The position numbers and the translations under genes were made by a program. Source: a virus. From it: a DNA stretch of 36,370 nucleotides. Shown piece by piece: positions 29,871 through 36,370 of the stretch (positions are counted from its first letter, which is position 1; every line of letters begins with the position of its first letter). Under the pieces are notes generated by a model. The model searched no databases, was not told the origin of the DNA, and saw nothing but the letters and a program-made list of their open reading frames with translations. The stretch is from positions 1 to 36,370 of IMG/VR virus record IMGVR_UViG_3300002835_000526, one strand, 5' to 3'.

Positions 29871-29902
29871 AGTGTATAAGTAATTAATAGATCAGTAGGT
29901 AT

Positions 29903-30226
29903 ATGCAACATTTAATTCAAACTATTATTTCGTTCATAAAAACAAAGCCACCGGAATTTTTTCAGTTTAAAAAAATTCCTGGTCGCACAACAGGCGTATA
30001 TAAAGAGGATCATATAGAGCTTGACTTCCGGAAAGACTTAATTCAAACTATTATTCATGAGTGTGTACATGCTCTACATCCTGAACTATCGGAAACAAAA
30101 GTGATACAAACAGAAAACAAAATAATGAAAGTTATTACCAATAGCGATGTTGCAGAAATACTTTGCATAGTAGCGAAAAAGGTGAAGTACACAGAATTAC
30201 ATCAAAGTTTTTTAAAAAGACAATAA
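29903..30226 (+). CDS. Small HExxH metallopeptidase-like protein, 107 aa
   Basis: TIIHECVHALHPELSETKVI contains HECVH (52-56) with a nearby acidic residue (E64) that could be the third zinc ligand. The whole protein is near the minimum size for a zincin, similar to small phage-encoded SprT/M48-like or uncharacterised peptidases. It has no tag like the 4505 gene. Substrate unknown; activity not proven. Confidence 0.7.
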   Translation: MQHLIQTIISFIKTKPPEFFQFKKIPGRTTGVYKEDHIELDFRKDLIQTIIHECVHALHPELSETKVIQTENKIMKVITNSDVAEILCIVAKKVKYTELHQSFLKRQ

Positions 30227-30233
30227 AAAGAGC

Positions 30234-30260
30234 TTGATTATACCGCTTACCCCCTATAAT
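30234..30260 (+). promoter_or_regulatory. Sigma70-type promoter
   Basis: TTGATT and TATAAT (30255-30260), spacer 15 nt, short of the usual 17. Start of transcription near 30267, about 42 nt before ATG 30309. Confidence 0.45.
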
Positions 30261-30308
30261 ATTTTGTACAAATCAACAAACACACATAAAAACTAATTCA
30301 TAAAACAG

Positions 30309-30632
30309 ATGACAATAAATCAATATCTTACTGAATATCTCATTAAAGACAATAGTATTACCGGTACTGCAATTGAAGTATATAATTATACCGTACACGG
30401 TAGAGGCTCAGTAACAGTAGAGTATGACGGTGTACATGACCGAGCTAATATTATACATGTAACAAATAATGGGCGAAATGATTTTTACGAAGCTGATAAC
30501 TGTAAGGATCTTAAAGATGTTTTGGAGTTTTGTCTCGGTCCTCTTGTCTCTGACAGCCAGTGGAAAAGCGGTGTTATGACAGGCTCCAATGAATATGTAG
30601 AGGGAGAGGAATTAGATGACATCGATTACTAA
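30309..30632 (+). CDS. Hypothetical protein, 107 aa
   Basis: MTINQYLTEYLIKDNSI could be a divergent form of the late tag, but the gene has an early-type promoter. Central part beta-rich (GRGSVTVEYDGVHDRANII), acidic C-terminus. Overlaps the next start by 17 nt. Confidence 0.6.
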   Translation: MTINQYLTEYLIKDNSITGTAIEVYNYTVHGRGSVTVEYDGVHDRANIIHVTNNGRNDFYEADNCKDLKDVLEFCLGPLVSDSQWKSGVMTGSNEYVEGEELDDIDY

Positions 30633-30885
30633 TACGGTTGCTGTAATCATTATAGGGTTGACATCAACAGGATGTATTACAGTTCCACCTACTGATAAAA
30701 TAACAAGTATTGATTCGCAGTTACCTAAAGAACCCACAGCTATTCAACCACATACACCTTATGTGTATGTAGAGCAAATCGATCAACCTCAAACACTTTC
30801 AAGTAAGATTAATTATCTTAATACGTGCATGATTAATTACAGCTGGGGTAGAGGGTGGACAGGTAAAACAACATTTTCTGATTAA
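30616..30885 (+). CDS. Putative lipoprotein, 89 aa
   Basis: Residues 1-20 form a signal-peptide-like helix (VAVIIIGLTSTGC) ending at a possible lipobox cysteine. The mature part is Pro/Gln-rich. Its overlap with the preceding gene and Pro content recall outer-membrane spanins (Rz1-like), but no matching inner-membrane partner is evident, so the lysis role is only a guess. Confidence 0.5.
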   Translation: MTSITNTVAVIIIGLTSTGCITVPPTDKITSIDSQLPKEPTAIQPHTPYVYVEQIDQPQTLSSKINYLNTCMINYSWGRGWTGKTTFSD

Positions 30886-30912
30886 TTTACATACGCTAGA
30901 ATATATAACTAT

Positions 30913-31101
30913 ATGACAAAAACAAAACTCAAACAAATATCATTGGATGCTATCCATCAATATCTTGAAGAGAATAAAGAAGATATTATTGATCTTATTA
31001 GTATGGACGCTGTAGATATTGACGAAGACGGTGAGTCTGTACCTGTCGATTTAGAGCTCGTTGATGAAGCATTCGATGATATAATGTCTAAACTCTTTTA
31101 A
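30913..31101 (+). CDS. Acidic hypothetical protein, 62 aa
   Basis: Strongly acidic (EENKEDIIDLISMDAVDIDE), helical. It could mimic DNA or bind a basic partner; no family recognised. Confidence 0.6.
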   Translation: MTKTKLKQISLDAIHQYLEENKEDIIDLISMDAVDIDEDGESVPVDLELVDEAFDDIMSKLF

Positions 31102-31141
31102 AGCTTGCTTTCCTTTATAGATACCCTATCATATATACATT

Positions 31142-31369
31142 ATGCACTTCTGGCCTAATAAATCACTTACTCGAGCCTCAAAACTTTACAACGTAAAGTC
31201 TCAGCTCGCTAACCGTCCTAAAAATATTGCTGACGAGACATGGACTGAAATAGTAAAAGAAACAAAGCTTAATAAGCTTATTGTTCTCGATGCAGTACCT
31301 AAGGTATCACAAAAGCAAGCTTCAACAAAAAACAACAAATTCGGAGGTACAAAAAATGGGGATGTTTGA
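31142..31369 (+). CDS. Hypothetical basic protein, 75 aa
   Basis: An early-type promoter may lie at TTGCTT (31105). The end overlaps the next gene's start by 14 nt. Not recognised. Confidence 0.6.
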   Translation: MHFWPNKSLTRASKLYNVKSQLANRPKNIADETWTEIVKETKLNKLIVLDAVPKVSQKQASTKNNKFGGTKNGDV

Positions 31370-31988
31370 TAATTTAATCGTCAAGCGCAAGCTTCCTCTC
31401 TCAAAGGAACTTAAAAAGGCTTTTCCTGATACTGATTGGTCTCAGGAAGACTTTCAGACAAAGGATCTAGACAACACAATGACCACCTACACCATTAAGG
31501 GCACTGGTCTTTATTGGGATAAGGTTGATGGAGAGATGGTCAGGACAATGACTGAGGCAGAAGAAAAGAAGGCCCGAAAGAAGAAGAGATGGGTATGGCC
31601 TTATAAATTTGTTGAGTCAGGTCGTAAAACTGTAAAAATACCTCATCATGGCACTATTAACTTCTACCATTATAAGGAAGATAAAGAAGGTAATACCTGG
31701 GACATTGAGTTTGATGCTATCTTTAATGCTGGAAAACTTGAAAGTATTGAACTTGTAAAGGGTGAGATCTCTAGTACAGCTGAAGAGAATGCAGCAAGGG
31801 AAAAGCAATGGAAAGATCAGCTTGATGCTTATGAATCCCATCCCTGGACCAAGACTAAGAAGATTCTGAATAAGATTACCTTTGGTTATTGGACAAAGTT
31901 TTGGAGTAACTATGTTTCAAGAAGCCTTTATTGGGTTGCTCAGAAAACATTGAAGCTTCAGCTCTGGGTTATTCGTAACCTTGCCTAA
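31356..31988 (+). CDS. Phage protein of unknown function with C-terminal hydrophobic helix, 210 aa
   Basis: ATG 31356 has a strong Shine-Dalgarno (GGAGG, 8-nt spacing), so it is preferred over the longer upstream start. MGMFDNLIVKRKLPL then FQTKDLDN is a pattern I have seen in large-phage hypothetical proteins. The middle is Lys-rich and the C-terminus is hydrophobic (KFWSNYVSRSLYWVAQ...). Function unknown. Confidence 0.65.
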   Translation: MGMFDNLIVKRKLPLSKELKKAFPDTDWSQEDFQTKDLDNTMTTYTIKGTGLYWDKVDGEMVRTMTEAEEKKARKKKRWVWPYKFVESGRKTVKIPHHGTINFYHYKEDKEGNTWDIEFDAIFNAGKLESIELVKGEISSTAEENAAREKQWKDQLDAYESHPWTKTKKILNKITFGYWTKFWSNYVSRSLYWVAQKTLKLQLWVIRNLA

Positions 31989-31989
31989 C

Positions 31990-32094
31990 ATGAGAGGTGA
32001 TATTAATCCTTTGTTTGCCTGGCTTTGTGCTATGGTACTCGGTGGGGTAATCTGGTATGGCTTAATTGAAGTTGTTATTTACTTTTTTCATTGA
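31990..32094 (+). CDS. Tiny membrane protein, 34 aa
   Basis: ATG 31990 to TGA 32094. One transmembrane helix (LCAMVLGGVIWYGLIEVVI). It starts 1 nt after the upstream stop. Confidence 0.5.
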   Translation: MRGDINPLFAWLCAMVLGGVIWYGLIEVVIYFFH

Positions 32095-32119
32095 CCTTTC
32101 CTTAGACTGAATATACTAT
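32091..32119 (+). promoter_or_regulatory. Sigma70-type promoter, leaderless geometry
   Basis: TTGACC, 17-nt spacer, TACTAT (32114-32119), then 6 nt to ATG 32126. Confidence 0.65.
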
Positions 32120-32125
32120 AGGTGT

Positions 32126-33019
32126 ATGGCTAAATTACTATGCGTGGGTGACGTGCACAACCACTGGGTTGAGGCTGAGGCTATTGCATCAAAATACGAT
32201 GCAACACATACTATTGTGTTCACTGGCGACTACTACGACGACTTTGGTGATTCTGCTATAGAGGCTGAACAAACAGCTCGTTGGCTTAAAGAGTCTTTAT
32301 CTAAGTCTAATCGAGTTCACTTAATGGGCAACCATGACATAAATTATGCGAGCTTTAACCTAAGACCTGGTTCTAGTCTTGGAGATCAGATCTATAATTG
32401 CTCAGGTTATTCACCAGCTAAGGATGATGCTATTAATAGGATCATGTCTAATGAGGATTGGAATAGGGTTAGGCTTGCCCATAAGCAGAATGGCTTTTGG
32501 TTCTCTCATGCTGGGTTCCATCCTTTTTGGTTCTCTAGCCCTCCTTATGGGATGGATGATGAGATCATTGAGATAAAGCTTAAGAAAATTCAAAAAGCTA
32601 TCGAGGATAGAGAGTTCAGCAATGAGCTTGGTGCTGCTGGAAGGTGTAGAGGTGGTATTCATCGTGTGGGAGGATTGATCTGGCGAGATGCTATAAGGGA
32701 ATCCTATACTGGTTCTTATTGGAATGATGAGTCTGGTATTAAGCAAGTTTCTGGGCATACTCCTGTAAAATCAATCGATGTTGAAGAGACTGCAAACAAA
32801 GGTCTTTGTATTGATATTGATTGTGGGTTGTCTCAGGTGCTTGAAATCCTAGAAGATGGTACATATAATATCATTGACACAGGACTTGAGAGCTTTTATA
32901 AAGAATCAGAAAGAAAGTTCGTTGAACAAGAGAAGAAGAATAAGGAAGAACAAAAGAAGAAATATCTCTATAATCTTGGAGCATATGATGATGTCTATAA
33001 CAAACTAAACAAATCGTGA
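32126..33019 (+). CDS. Calcineurin-like metallophosphoesterase
   Basis: 297 aa. GDVHNHW (D9, H11), FTGDYYDD (D35) and LMGNHDINY (N69-H70), with later FSHAGFHP and SGHTP, form the two-metal site of calcineurin-like phosphoesterases. The substrate could be a nucleotide, RNA end or phosphoprotein. The last 40 residues are Lys-rich (EQEKKNKEEQKKKY). The 3' end overlaps the next gene by 4 nt (GTGA). Confidence 0.9.
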   Translation: MAKLLCVGDVHNHWVEAEAIASKYDATHTIVFTGDYYDDFGDSAIEAEQTARWLKESLSKSNRVHLMGNHDINYASFNLRPGSSLGDQIYNCSGYSPAKDDAINRIMSNEDWNRVRLAHKQNGFWFSHAGFHPFWFSSPPYGMDDEIIEIKLKKIQKAIEDREFSNELGAAGRCRGGIHRVGGLIWRDAIRESYTGSYWNDESGIKQVSGHTPVKSIDVEETANKGLCIDIDCGLSQVLEILEDGTYNIIDTGLESFYKESERKFVEQEKKNKEEQKKKYLYNLGAYDDVYNKLNKS

Positions 33020-33213
33020 AAACTATTAGAATGGAAGTAGAATTAACTTATGATGATTATATTATGCATGAGAATAATTCGGATGAGATTATATGGTTCT
33101 ACAAAGACATTTTAGAAAAGAAAGTATGTGAAGATGGATCTCCTAATTTAATTTTACATTCTAATGAAATAGGTGATGAGGTTGGTCTTATTAAAGTATT
33201 AAAAATTTTATGA
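33016..33213 (+). CDS. Hypothetical protein, 65 aa
   Basis: GTG start inside the end of the phosphoesterase gene (GTGA overlap). Acidic, beta then helical. Overlaps the next gene by 4 nt. Confidence 0.6.
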   Translation: MKTIRMEVELTYDDYIMHENNSDEIIWFYKDILEKKVCEDGSPNLILHSNEIGDEVGLIKVLKIL

Positions 33214-33569
33214 AGAAGATACTAAAGCCAAAACAGATCGAGGAAGCAATTTACTTCTCAGATTTTTCAGGTGAGCCTTTTGATACTAGGTTTAAGCATC
33301 CTCCTGTAGAAGTTAAGATGAATTTTAACTATGGATCAAAATATGATGGATCTGAAATTAATTTGCATTTGTCTGATAAAGACATGGAGCCTATTTTAGA
33401 TCTTATTCAATCTAAACTGAATCCAGATTTTAAGAAGAGCTTAGAAGAAGATATCAAAGAGAATACTCTGGAGTACAATAATGCTATGGATTCAAGAGAC
33501 CCTATAATGTGTGATTATTATATCTCATGTTATAATCTCTTTAAAAAGCTTTTAGGTAATGGCGAATAA
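33210..33569 (+). CDS. Hypothetical protein, 119 aa
   Basis: Overlaps its upstream neighbour by 4 nt (ATGA). Beta-rich N-terminal half, helical C-terminal half. No recognised motif. Confidence 0.6.
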   Translation: MKKILKPKQIEEAIYFSDFSGEPFDTRFKHPPVEVKMNFNYGSKYDGSEINLHLSDKDMEPILDLIQSKLNPDFKKSLEEDIKENTLEYNNAMDSRDPIMCDYYISCYNLFKKLLGNGE

Positions 33570-33571
33570 GC

Positions 33572-33600
33572 TTGACTAGTCATTTAAGGATCTCTATTAT
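33572..33600 (+). promoter_or_regulatory. Sigma70-type promoter, leaderless geometry
   Basis: TTGACT, 17-nt spacer, TATTAT (33595-33600), then 6 nt to ATG 33607. Confidence 0.65.
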
Positions 33601-33606
33601 AAGCAG

Positions 33607-34029
33607 ATGAACAGGCCAGTTATAGCATTTGACTTCGACTATACTTTAGCCATTGAAGAAGTGTCAGGAGGATGGATTGCTGTAGGTACAGGTGTTCTAA
33701 AGCCTATTCAAAAGATTATTGATATGGTCCTAGAGAAGGATGAAGAAGGATTTGATTGTCATATTGTAACCTTTAGAAAGGAAGAAGATATCCCAGAAGT
33801 AGAAGAGTTTGTAAAGAAGCACAATCTACCTATTAAGGGTATTCATAGTACATCAGGAAGATCAAAGATTCCTATTCTAAAGAAGCTCAATTGTACTTTG
33901 ATGGTTGATGACCAGGTAGAAGTCTGTACAGCTTGTATAATGAATGATATTCCCTGTTTACTTGTTGATCATGGATTCTCAGGAACAAATAATGTTGTTG
34001 CAGATAGAATGGATAAAATCAAAGTTTAA
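33607..34029 (+). CDS. HAD-superfamily phosphatase-like protein, 140 aa
   Basis: AFDFDYTLA (motif I, D-x-D), IVTFR (motif II), a conserved Lys near KIPILKK and MVDDQ (motif IV) define a HAD phosphatase. It could be a nucleotide 5'-phosphatase or a polynucleotide 3'-phosphatase. Leaderless early-type promoter. Confidence 0.85.
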   Translation: MNRPVIAFDFDYTLAIEEVSGGWIAVGTGVLKPIQKIIDMVLEKDEEGFDCHIVTFRKEEDIPEVEEFVKKHNLPIKGIHSTSGRSKIPILKKLNCTLMVDDQVEVCTACIMNDIPCLLVDHGFSGTNNVVADRMDKIKV

Positions 34030-34030
34030 A

Positions 34031-34068
34031 CTTGAAGTGTCCTAAGAATCCCTATAGTATATAAAAAT
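34031..34068 (+). promoter_or_regulatory. Promoter cassette copy 1
   Basis: CTTGAAGTGTCCTAAGAATC followed by the TATAGTATATAAAAAT block, before ATG 34069. TTGAAG, 17-nt spacer, TAGTAT, then 8 nt to ATG. Confidence 0.6.
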
Positions 34069-34419
34069 ATGAATAAAAATATTAGTTATCTACTTTTTAA
34101 TTTCTTTTTAGCTCTTCTTCTTTGGAAGGGCATTGAAGGTAATAAGACAGCACAATACATCTATGTTGGATTTAATTGGCTGGGGGTATGGATTATTTCT
34201 TTTAATGTATATGCTCTTAATTCGATTAAAAAGATTGAGAGTGTAAAAATGTCAAGACCAAGTACATCACTTTGGGTTTCAATTCCAGTGACAGTTGGAT
34301 TCTTTTGTACTCTAATTTGGTTTGGATGGATTTGGACAGCTGTTGCAGTTGTGCTTGAATTCTACTTTGTCCAAGAGTATGCTGAACTCTATGATAAGAA
34401 AAAGCTTGAAGTGTCCTAA
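34069..34419 (+). CDS. Membrane protein, 3 TM segments, 116 aa
   Basis: Hydrophobic segments near residues 5-22, 35-55 and 70-105. The C-terminus KKLEVS is encoded by promoter cassette copy 2 and is shared with the 35499 protein. Family unknown. Confidence 0.6.
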   Translation: MNKNISYLLFNFFLALLLWKGIEGNKTAQYIYVGFNWLGVWIISFNVYALNSIKKIESVKMSRPSTSLWVSIPVTVGFFCTLIWFGWIWTAVAVVLEFYFVQEYAELYDKKKLEVS

Positions 34420-34442
34420 AAATCTCTATAGACTATAAAAAT
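34404..34442 (+). promoter_or_regulatory. Promoter cassette copy 2
   Basis: GCTTGAAGTGTCCTAAAAAT then TCTCTATAGACTATAAAAAT, overlapping the last codons of the 34069 gene. TTGAAG, 17-nt spacer, TAGACT, 8 nt to ATG 34443. Confidence 0.6.
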
Positions 34443-34835
34443 ATGAAAACAACAACAGCAGTATCAGTAACAACACTTGTAGCAATTCTCTTCATTGGAG
34501 TTATTACCCTTGGAATGTGGGGATGTCTAAAGTATGATGTATATTCAAAGAAGATGGAAGGAGAGGCAATCCTTGCACATGCTCAATCCTCTCGAGAGGT
34601 AGCTGTAGCTGAGGCAAAGGCTAAGATGGAGAGTGCATCTTTGCTAGCAAAGGCAGAGATTGAAAGGGCGAGGGGAGTTGCAGAGGCTAACAAGATCATT
34701 GGTGAGTCTCTGAAGAACAATGAGGAATATCTTCGCTACCTCTTTGTTAATAATCTAGAGAACACAAAGAATCAGGTAATCTATATTCCTACAGAAGCTA
34801 ACCTTCCTATCCTTGAAGCTAATAGGAAGAAGTAA
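34443..34835 (+). CDS. Truncated SPFH/band-7-like membrane protein, 130 aa
   Basis: One N-terminal transmembrane helix (TTLVAILFIGVITLGMWGC), then an Ala/Glu-rich coiled coil (VAEAKAKMESASLLAKAEIE) and ANKIIGESLKNNEEYLRYLF followed by NQVIYIPTE, which resembles the C-terminal part of HflK/stomatin SPFH proteins. The SPFH domain proper is missing. A dominant-negative or scaffold role is conceivable; not known. Confidence 0.7.
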   Translation: MKTTTAVSVTTLVAILFIGVITLGMWGCLKYDVYSKKMEGEAILAHAQSSREVAVAEAKAKMESASLLAKAEIERARGVAEANKIIGESLKNNEEYLRYLFVNNLENTKNQVIYIPTEANLPILEANRKK

Positions 34836-34847
34836 ACTCCTTTATAT

Positions 34848-35105
34848 ATGGCTAAGAACATCTGGAAAGAGGCAATTATTGAAGAGCTGATGACTACTGG
34901 TATCTATACAGAAGAGTGGGCAAAAGATCCCAAGAAGGCTTTACACCATCTTGCCTGTTGGCATACTGAGTGTGGAATGCATTTTGCTAAAGAAGAGAGA
35001 TGGCATAAGAGCTTTAGGAGGATGTGGATTAGTCTTTGGTATAGTACACCATTTCCTTATTGGTACTGGAGAATGAAGTACAAAAACAACCAACCACCTT
35101 TTTAA
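34848..35105 (+). CDS. Hypothetical Trp-rich protein, 85 aa
   Basis: Helical N-terminus and a C-terminus full of aromatic residues (WYSTPFPYWYWRMKY). Family unknown. Confidence 0.6.
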   Translation: MAKNIWKEAIIEELMTTGIYTEEWAKDPKKALHHLACWHTECGMHFAKEERWHKSFRRMWISLWYSTPFPYWYWRMKYKNNQPPF

Positions 35106-35106
35106 T

Positions 35107-35502
35107 ATGAATTGTCCTTATAATCATAATGACCCAGAGTCTAGGTTTGTATGGCTCGAAGAAAAGCTTGAGACAGTTAAGCTCGAAAGAGATATGCTGG
35201 AACATAAAGCATGGGACCTTGAAAAATATCTTACAAAGAAGCTAGAAGAGCTTAAACTAGAAAGAGATGCTCTGTGGGTCAAAACTCAAGAGGACGAGAG
35301 GGAAATCAATCAGTTGAGGGATGCTGCTGAAGAGCTAGAAGAAGTAAAGCTGGAGAGAGATGCTCTGTGGGTCAAAACTCAAGAGGATGAGAGGGAGATT
35401 AATGACCTAAGGGATATTAATAAGCAGTTAAGAGAAAGGTTGACAAATTACCTTGAAGCATTTGTAAGGTTTAACAAGGATATTGAGGTTTTTAAACAAT
35501 GA
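35107..35502 (+). CDS. Coiled-coil protein with internal duplication, 131 aa
   Basis: Two copies of a 30-odd-residue unit (L-E-R-D-A-L-W-V-K-T-Q-E-D-E-R-E-I-N) in a long coiled coil. The DNA of the copies is nearly identical. Starts 2 nt after the upstream stop; its end overlaps the next gene by 4 nt (ATGA). Confidence 0.65.
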   Translation: MNCPYNHNDPESRFVWLEEKLETVKLERDMLEHKAWDLEKYLTKKLEELKLERDALWVKTQEDEREINQLRDAAEELEEVKLERDALWVKTQEDEREINDLRDINKQLRERLTNYLEAFVRFNKDIEVFKQ

Positions 35503-35774
35503 GTGATACACCAAGAACAGATGCAGAGGATATTAACATCCTTGAACAAGAAGGCTTTGTAGAAGCAGATTTTGCTAGAGAGCTAGAGAGGGAGATAAAT
35601 GCATTACAAAAATGGAAAGAAGAAGCTCTAAAGGTTATGAATCAGTGGAATGAAGTCTCTGATTATATTAACCATAATGCTGAAGTAGAGGATCTTGGTA
35701 GGTTTGTTCCACAAATCTGTTTGAAGTATCTTAAGGAGAGGGATGAGCTGAAGAAGAAGCTTGAAGTGTCCTAA
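35499..35774 (+). CDS. TPRTDA-family small helical protein, 91 aa
   Basis: MSDTPRTDAE then FARELEREINALQ is a pattern seen in many phage proteins of unknown function. The C-terminus KKLEVS comes from promoter cassette copy 3. Confidence 0.7.
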   Translation: MSDTPRTDAEDINILEQEGFVEADFARELEREINALQKWKEEALKVMNQWNEVSDYINHNAEVEDLGRFVPQICLKYLKERDELKKKLEVS

Positions 35775-35795
35775 AAATTCCTATAGTATAAAGAC
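35759..35795 (+). promoter_or_regulatory. Promoter cassette copy 3, leaderless geometry
   Basis: GCTTGAAGTGTCCTAAAAAT then TCCTATAGTATAAAGAC. TTGAAG (35761-35766), 17-nt spacer, TAGTAT (35784-35789), 6 nt to ATG 35796. It overlaps the end of the 35499 gene. Confidence 0.65.
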
Positions 35796-36062
35796 ATGAA
35801 GAATAACATTTATCTTGTTTATCAAGAAGAGAGCAAAGGTTATGACACCTATGACTCTATGGTTGTTGTAGCACCAGATGAAGAGACAGCTAAAAGGATT
35901 GATCCAAGTACTATGTGGGGTACCTTTATGACTGAACATAGGTGGAATAATAATTATGGCTCCTGGGCATCATCACCTGATAATGTATATGTAAAATATC
36001 TTGGAAAAGCTGATGAAAGTCAGGAAGTTGGTCTGGTCCTATCATCCTTTAATGCTGGATAA
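35796..36062 (+). CDS. Hypothetical protein, 88 aa
   Basis: Beta-alpha start (NNIYLVYQEESKGYDTYDS) followed by APDEETAKRIDP, a layout seen in small phage proteins. Function unknown. Confidence 0.6.
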   Translation: MKNNIYLVYQEESKGYDTYDSMVVVAPDEETAKRIDPSTMWGTFMTEHRWNNNYGSWASSPDNVYVKYLGKADESQEVGLVLSSFNAG

Positions 36063-36063
36063 T

Positions 36064-36369
36064 ATGAATGAAGAAATGTTAAAGGCTTTGAAGTGTTTAC
36101 ATTTAGCTGTTCAAGAAAACATTGCTAAGGATGTTGAGACAAAGGTAATGATTTATGTAAAACACTTAGAAGAAAGATGTGAGGGGTTTGCTACTAATTT
36201 ATATAGAGTAAGAAAAGAAAGAAATGAACTAAAGGATAGAGTTAAAATGCTTGAAGATATAATTGCAAAGCATACATCTATACCAAAGGCAGTAATCCCA
36301 AAGCTTACTACAAAGTTTCCAGAGATTGTTCAGAGTGAAATTACACCTGTTCCAAAAGAAGAAGCTTGA
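36064..36369 (+). CDS. Coiled-coil hypothetical protein, 101 aa
   Basis: ATG 36064 is preferred to the longer in-frame start that overlaps the preceding gene. Helical with a coiled-coil centre (RKERNELKDRVKMLEDIIAK) and a Pro-rich tail. Ends at TGA 36367-36369, just inside the window. Confidence 0.6.
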   Translation: MNEEMLKALKCLHLAVQENIAKDVETKVMIYVKHLEERCEGFATNLYRVRKERNELKDRVKMLEDIIAKHTSIPKAVIPKLTTKFPEIVQSEITPVPKEEA

Positions 36370-36370
36370 A

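Noticed and set aside
30616-30885. Definite Rz1-like spanin
   Set aside because: Only a possible lipobox and some proline support it; no i-spanin partner, endolysin or holin is recognisable nearby.

Overview
This AT-rich, gene-dense window reads as an internal stretch of a large lytic phage of the T4-like myovirus type. The evidence is about 70 mostly small, tightly packed genes, T4-type late promoters (TAAATA core), ten tRNA genes, freestanding homing endonucleases, a class I ribonucleotide reductase, and two very large tail-fibre/adhesin genes. The host is probably Gram-negative. A Bacteroidota host is possible but unproven: there is a small Hc1-like histone gene of the kind common in Bacteroidota, a phage bS21, and many starts with no Shine-Dalgarno. 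All three stop codons are used normally.

Layout. 1-2050: end of an unknown gene, an Hsp20 gene flanked by inverted repeats, three tRNAs and a homing endonuclease. 2059-6436: a late-gene block with a DUF5661/pre-toxin-like protein, a flavodoxin-fold protein, ribosomal protein bS21, a zinc metallopeptidase and a possible PD-(D/E)XK protein; several share a short N-terminal tag of the form M-x(1-3)-F-K-x-F-x-x-E. 6508-7723: two tRNAs, one (Asn-GTT) split by a group I intron of about 183 nt, then a second homing endonuclease whose start codon lies in a T-arm-like hairpin. 7725-11467: small genes, a SpoT-like HD hydrolase and six more tRNAs. 11506-17855: small proteins and a 1639-aa fibre with YadA-like head repeats and a C1q-like tip, bracketed by two small paralogues. 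18015-23382: nucleotide metabolism (nrdB, nrdA, dCMP deaminase), an HNH endonuclease and small genes. 23372-29870, minus strand: a second 1341-aa repeat fibre followed by a glycosyltransferase, a sulfotransferase, a tagged small protein and the Hc1-like gene. 29903-36369: small early-type genes including a second HExxH protein, a metallophosphoesterase, a HAD phosphatase and a truncated SPFH-like membrane protein.

Two themes tie the window together. First, promoters sit at fixed distances from start codons: about ten late promoters lie 5-6 nt upstream of ATG/GTG, and five sigma70-type -10 boxes lie exactly 6 nt upstream of ATG. By the known geometry of T4 late and sigma70 promoters, these transcripts should be leaderless, which is notable in a phage that also encodes its own bS21. 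Second, several late proteins (metallopeptidase, possible nuclease, membrane-helix protein, small basic proteins) carry an N-terminal segment resembling the T4 capsid-targeting sequence, so they may be packaged in the head and injected. Both are inferences from sequence pattern and have not been tested.
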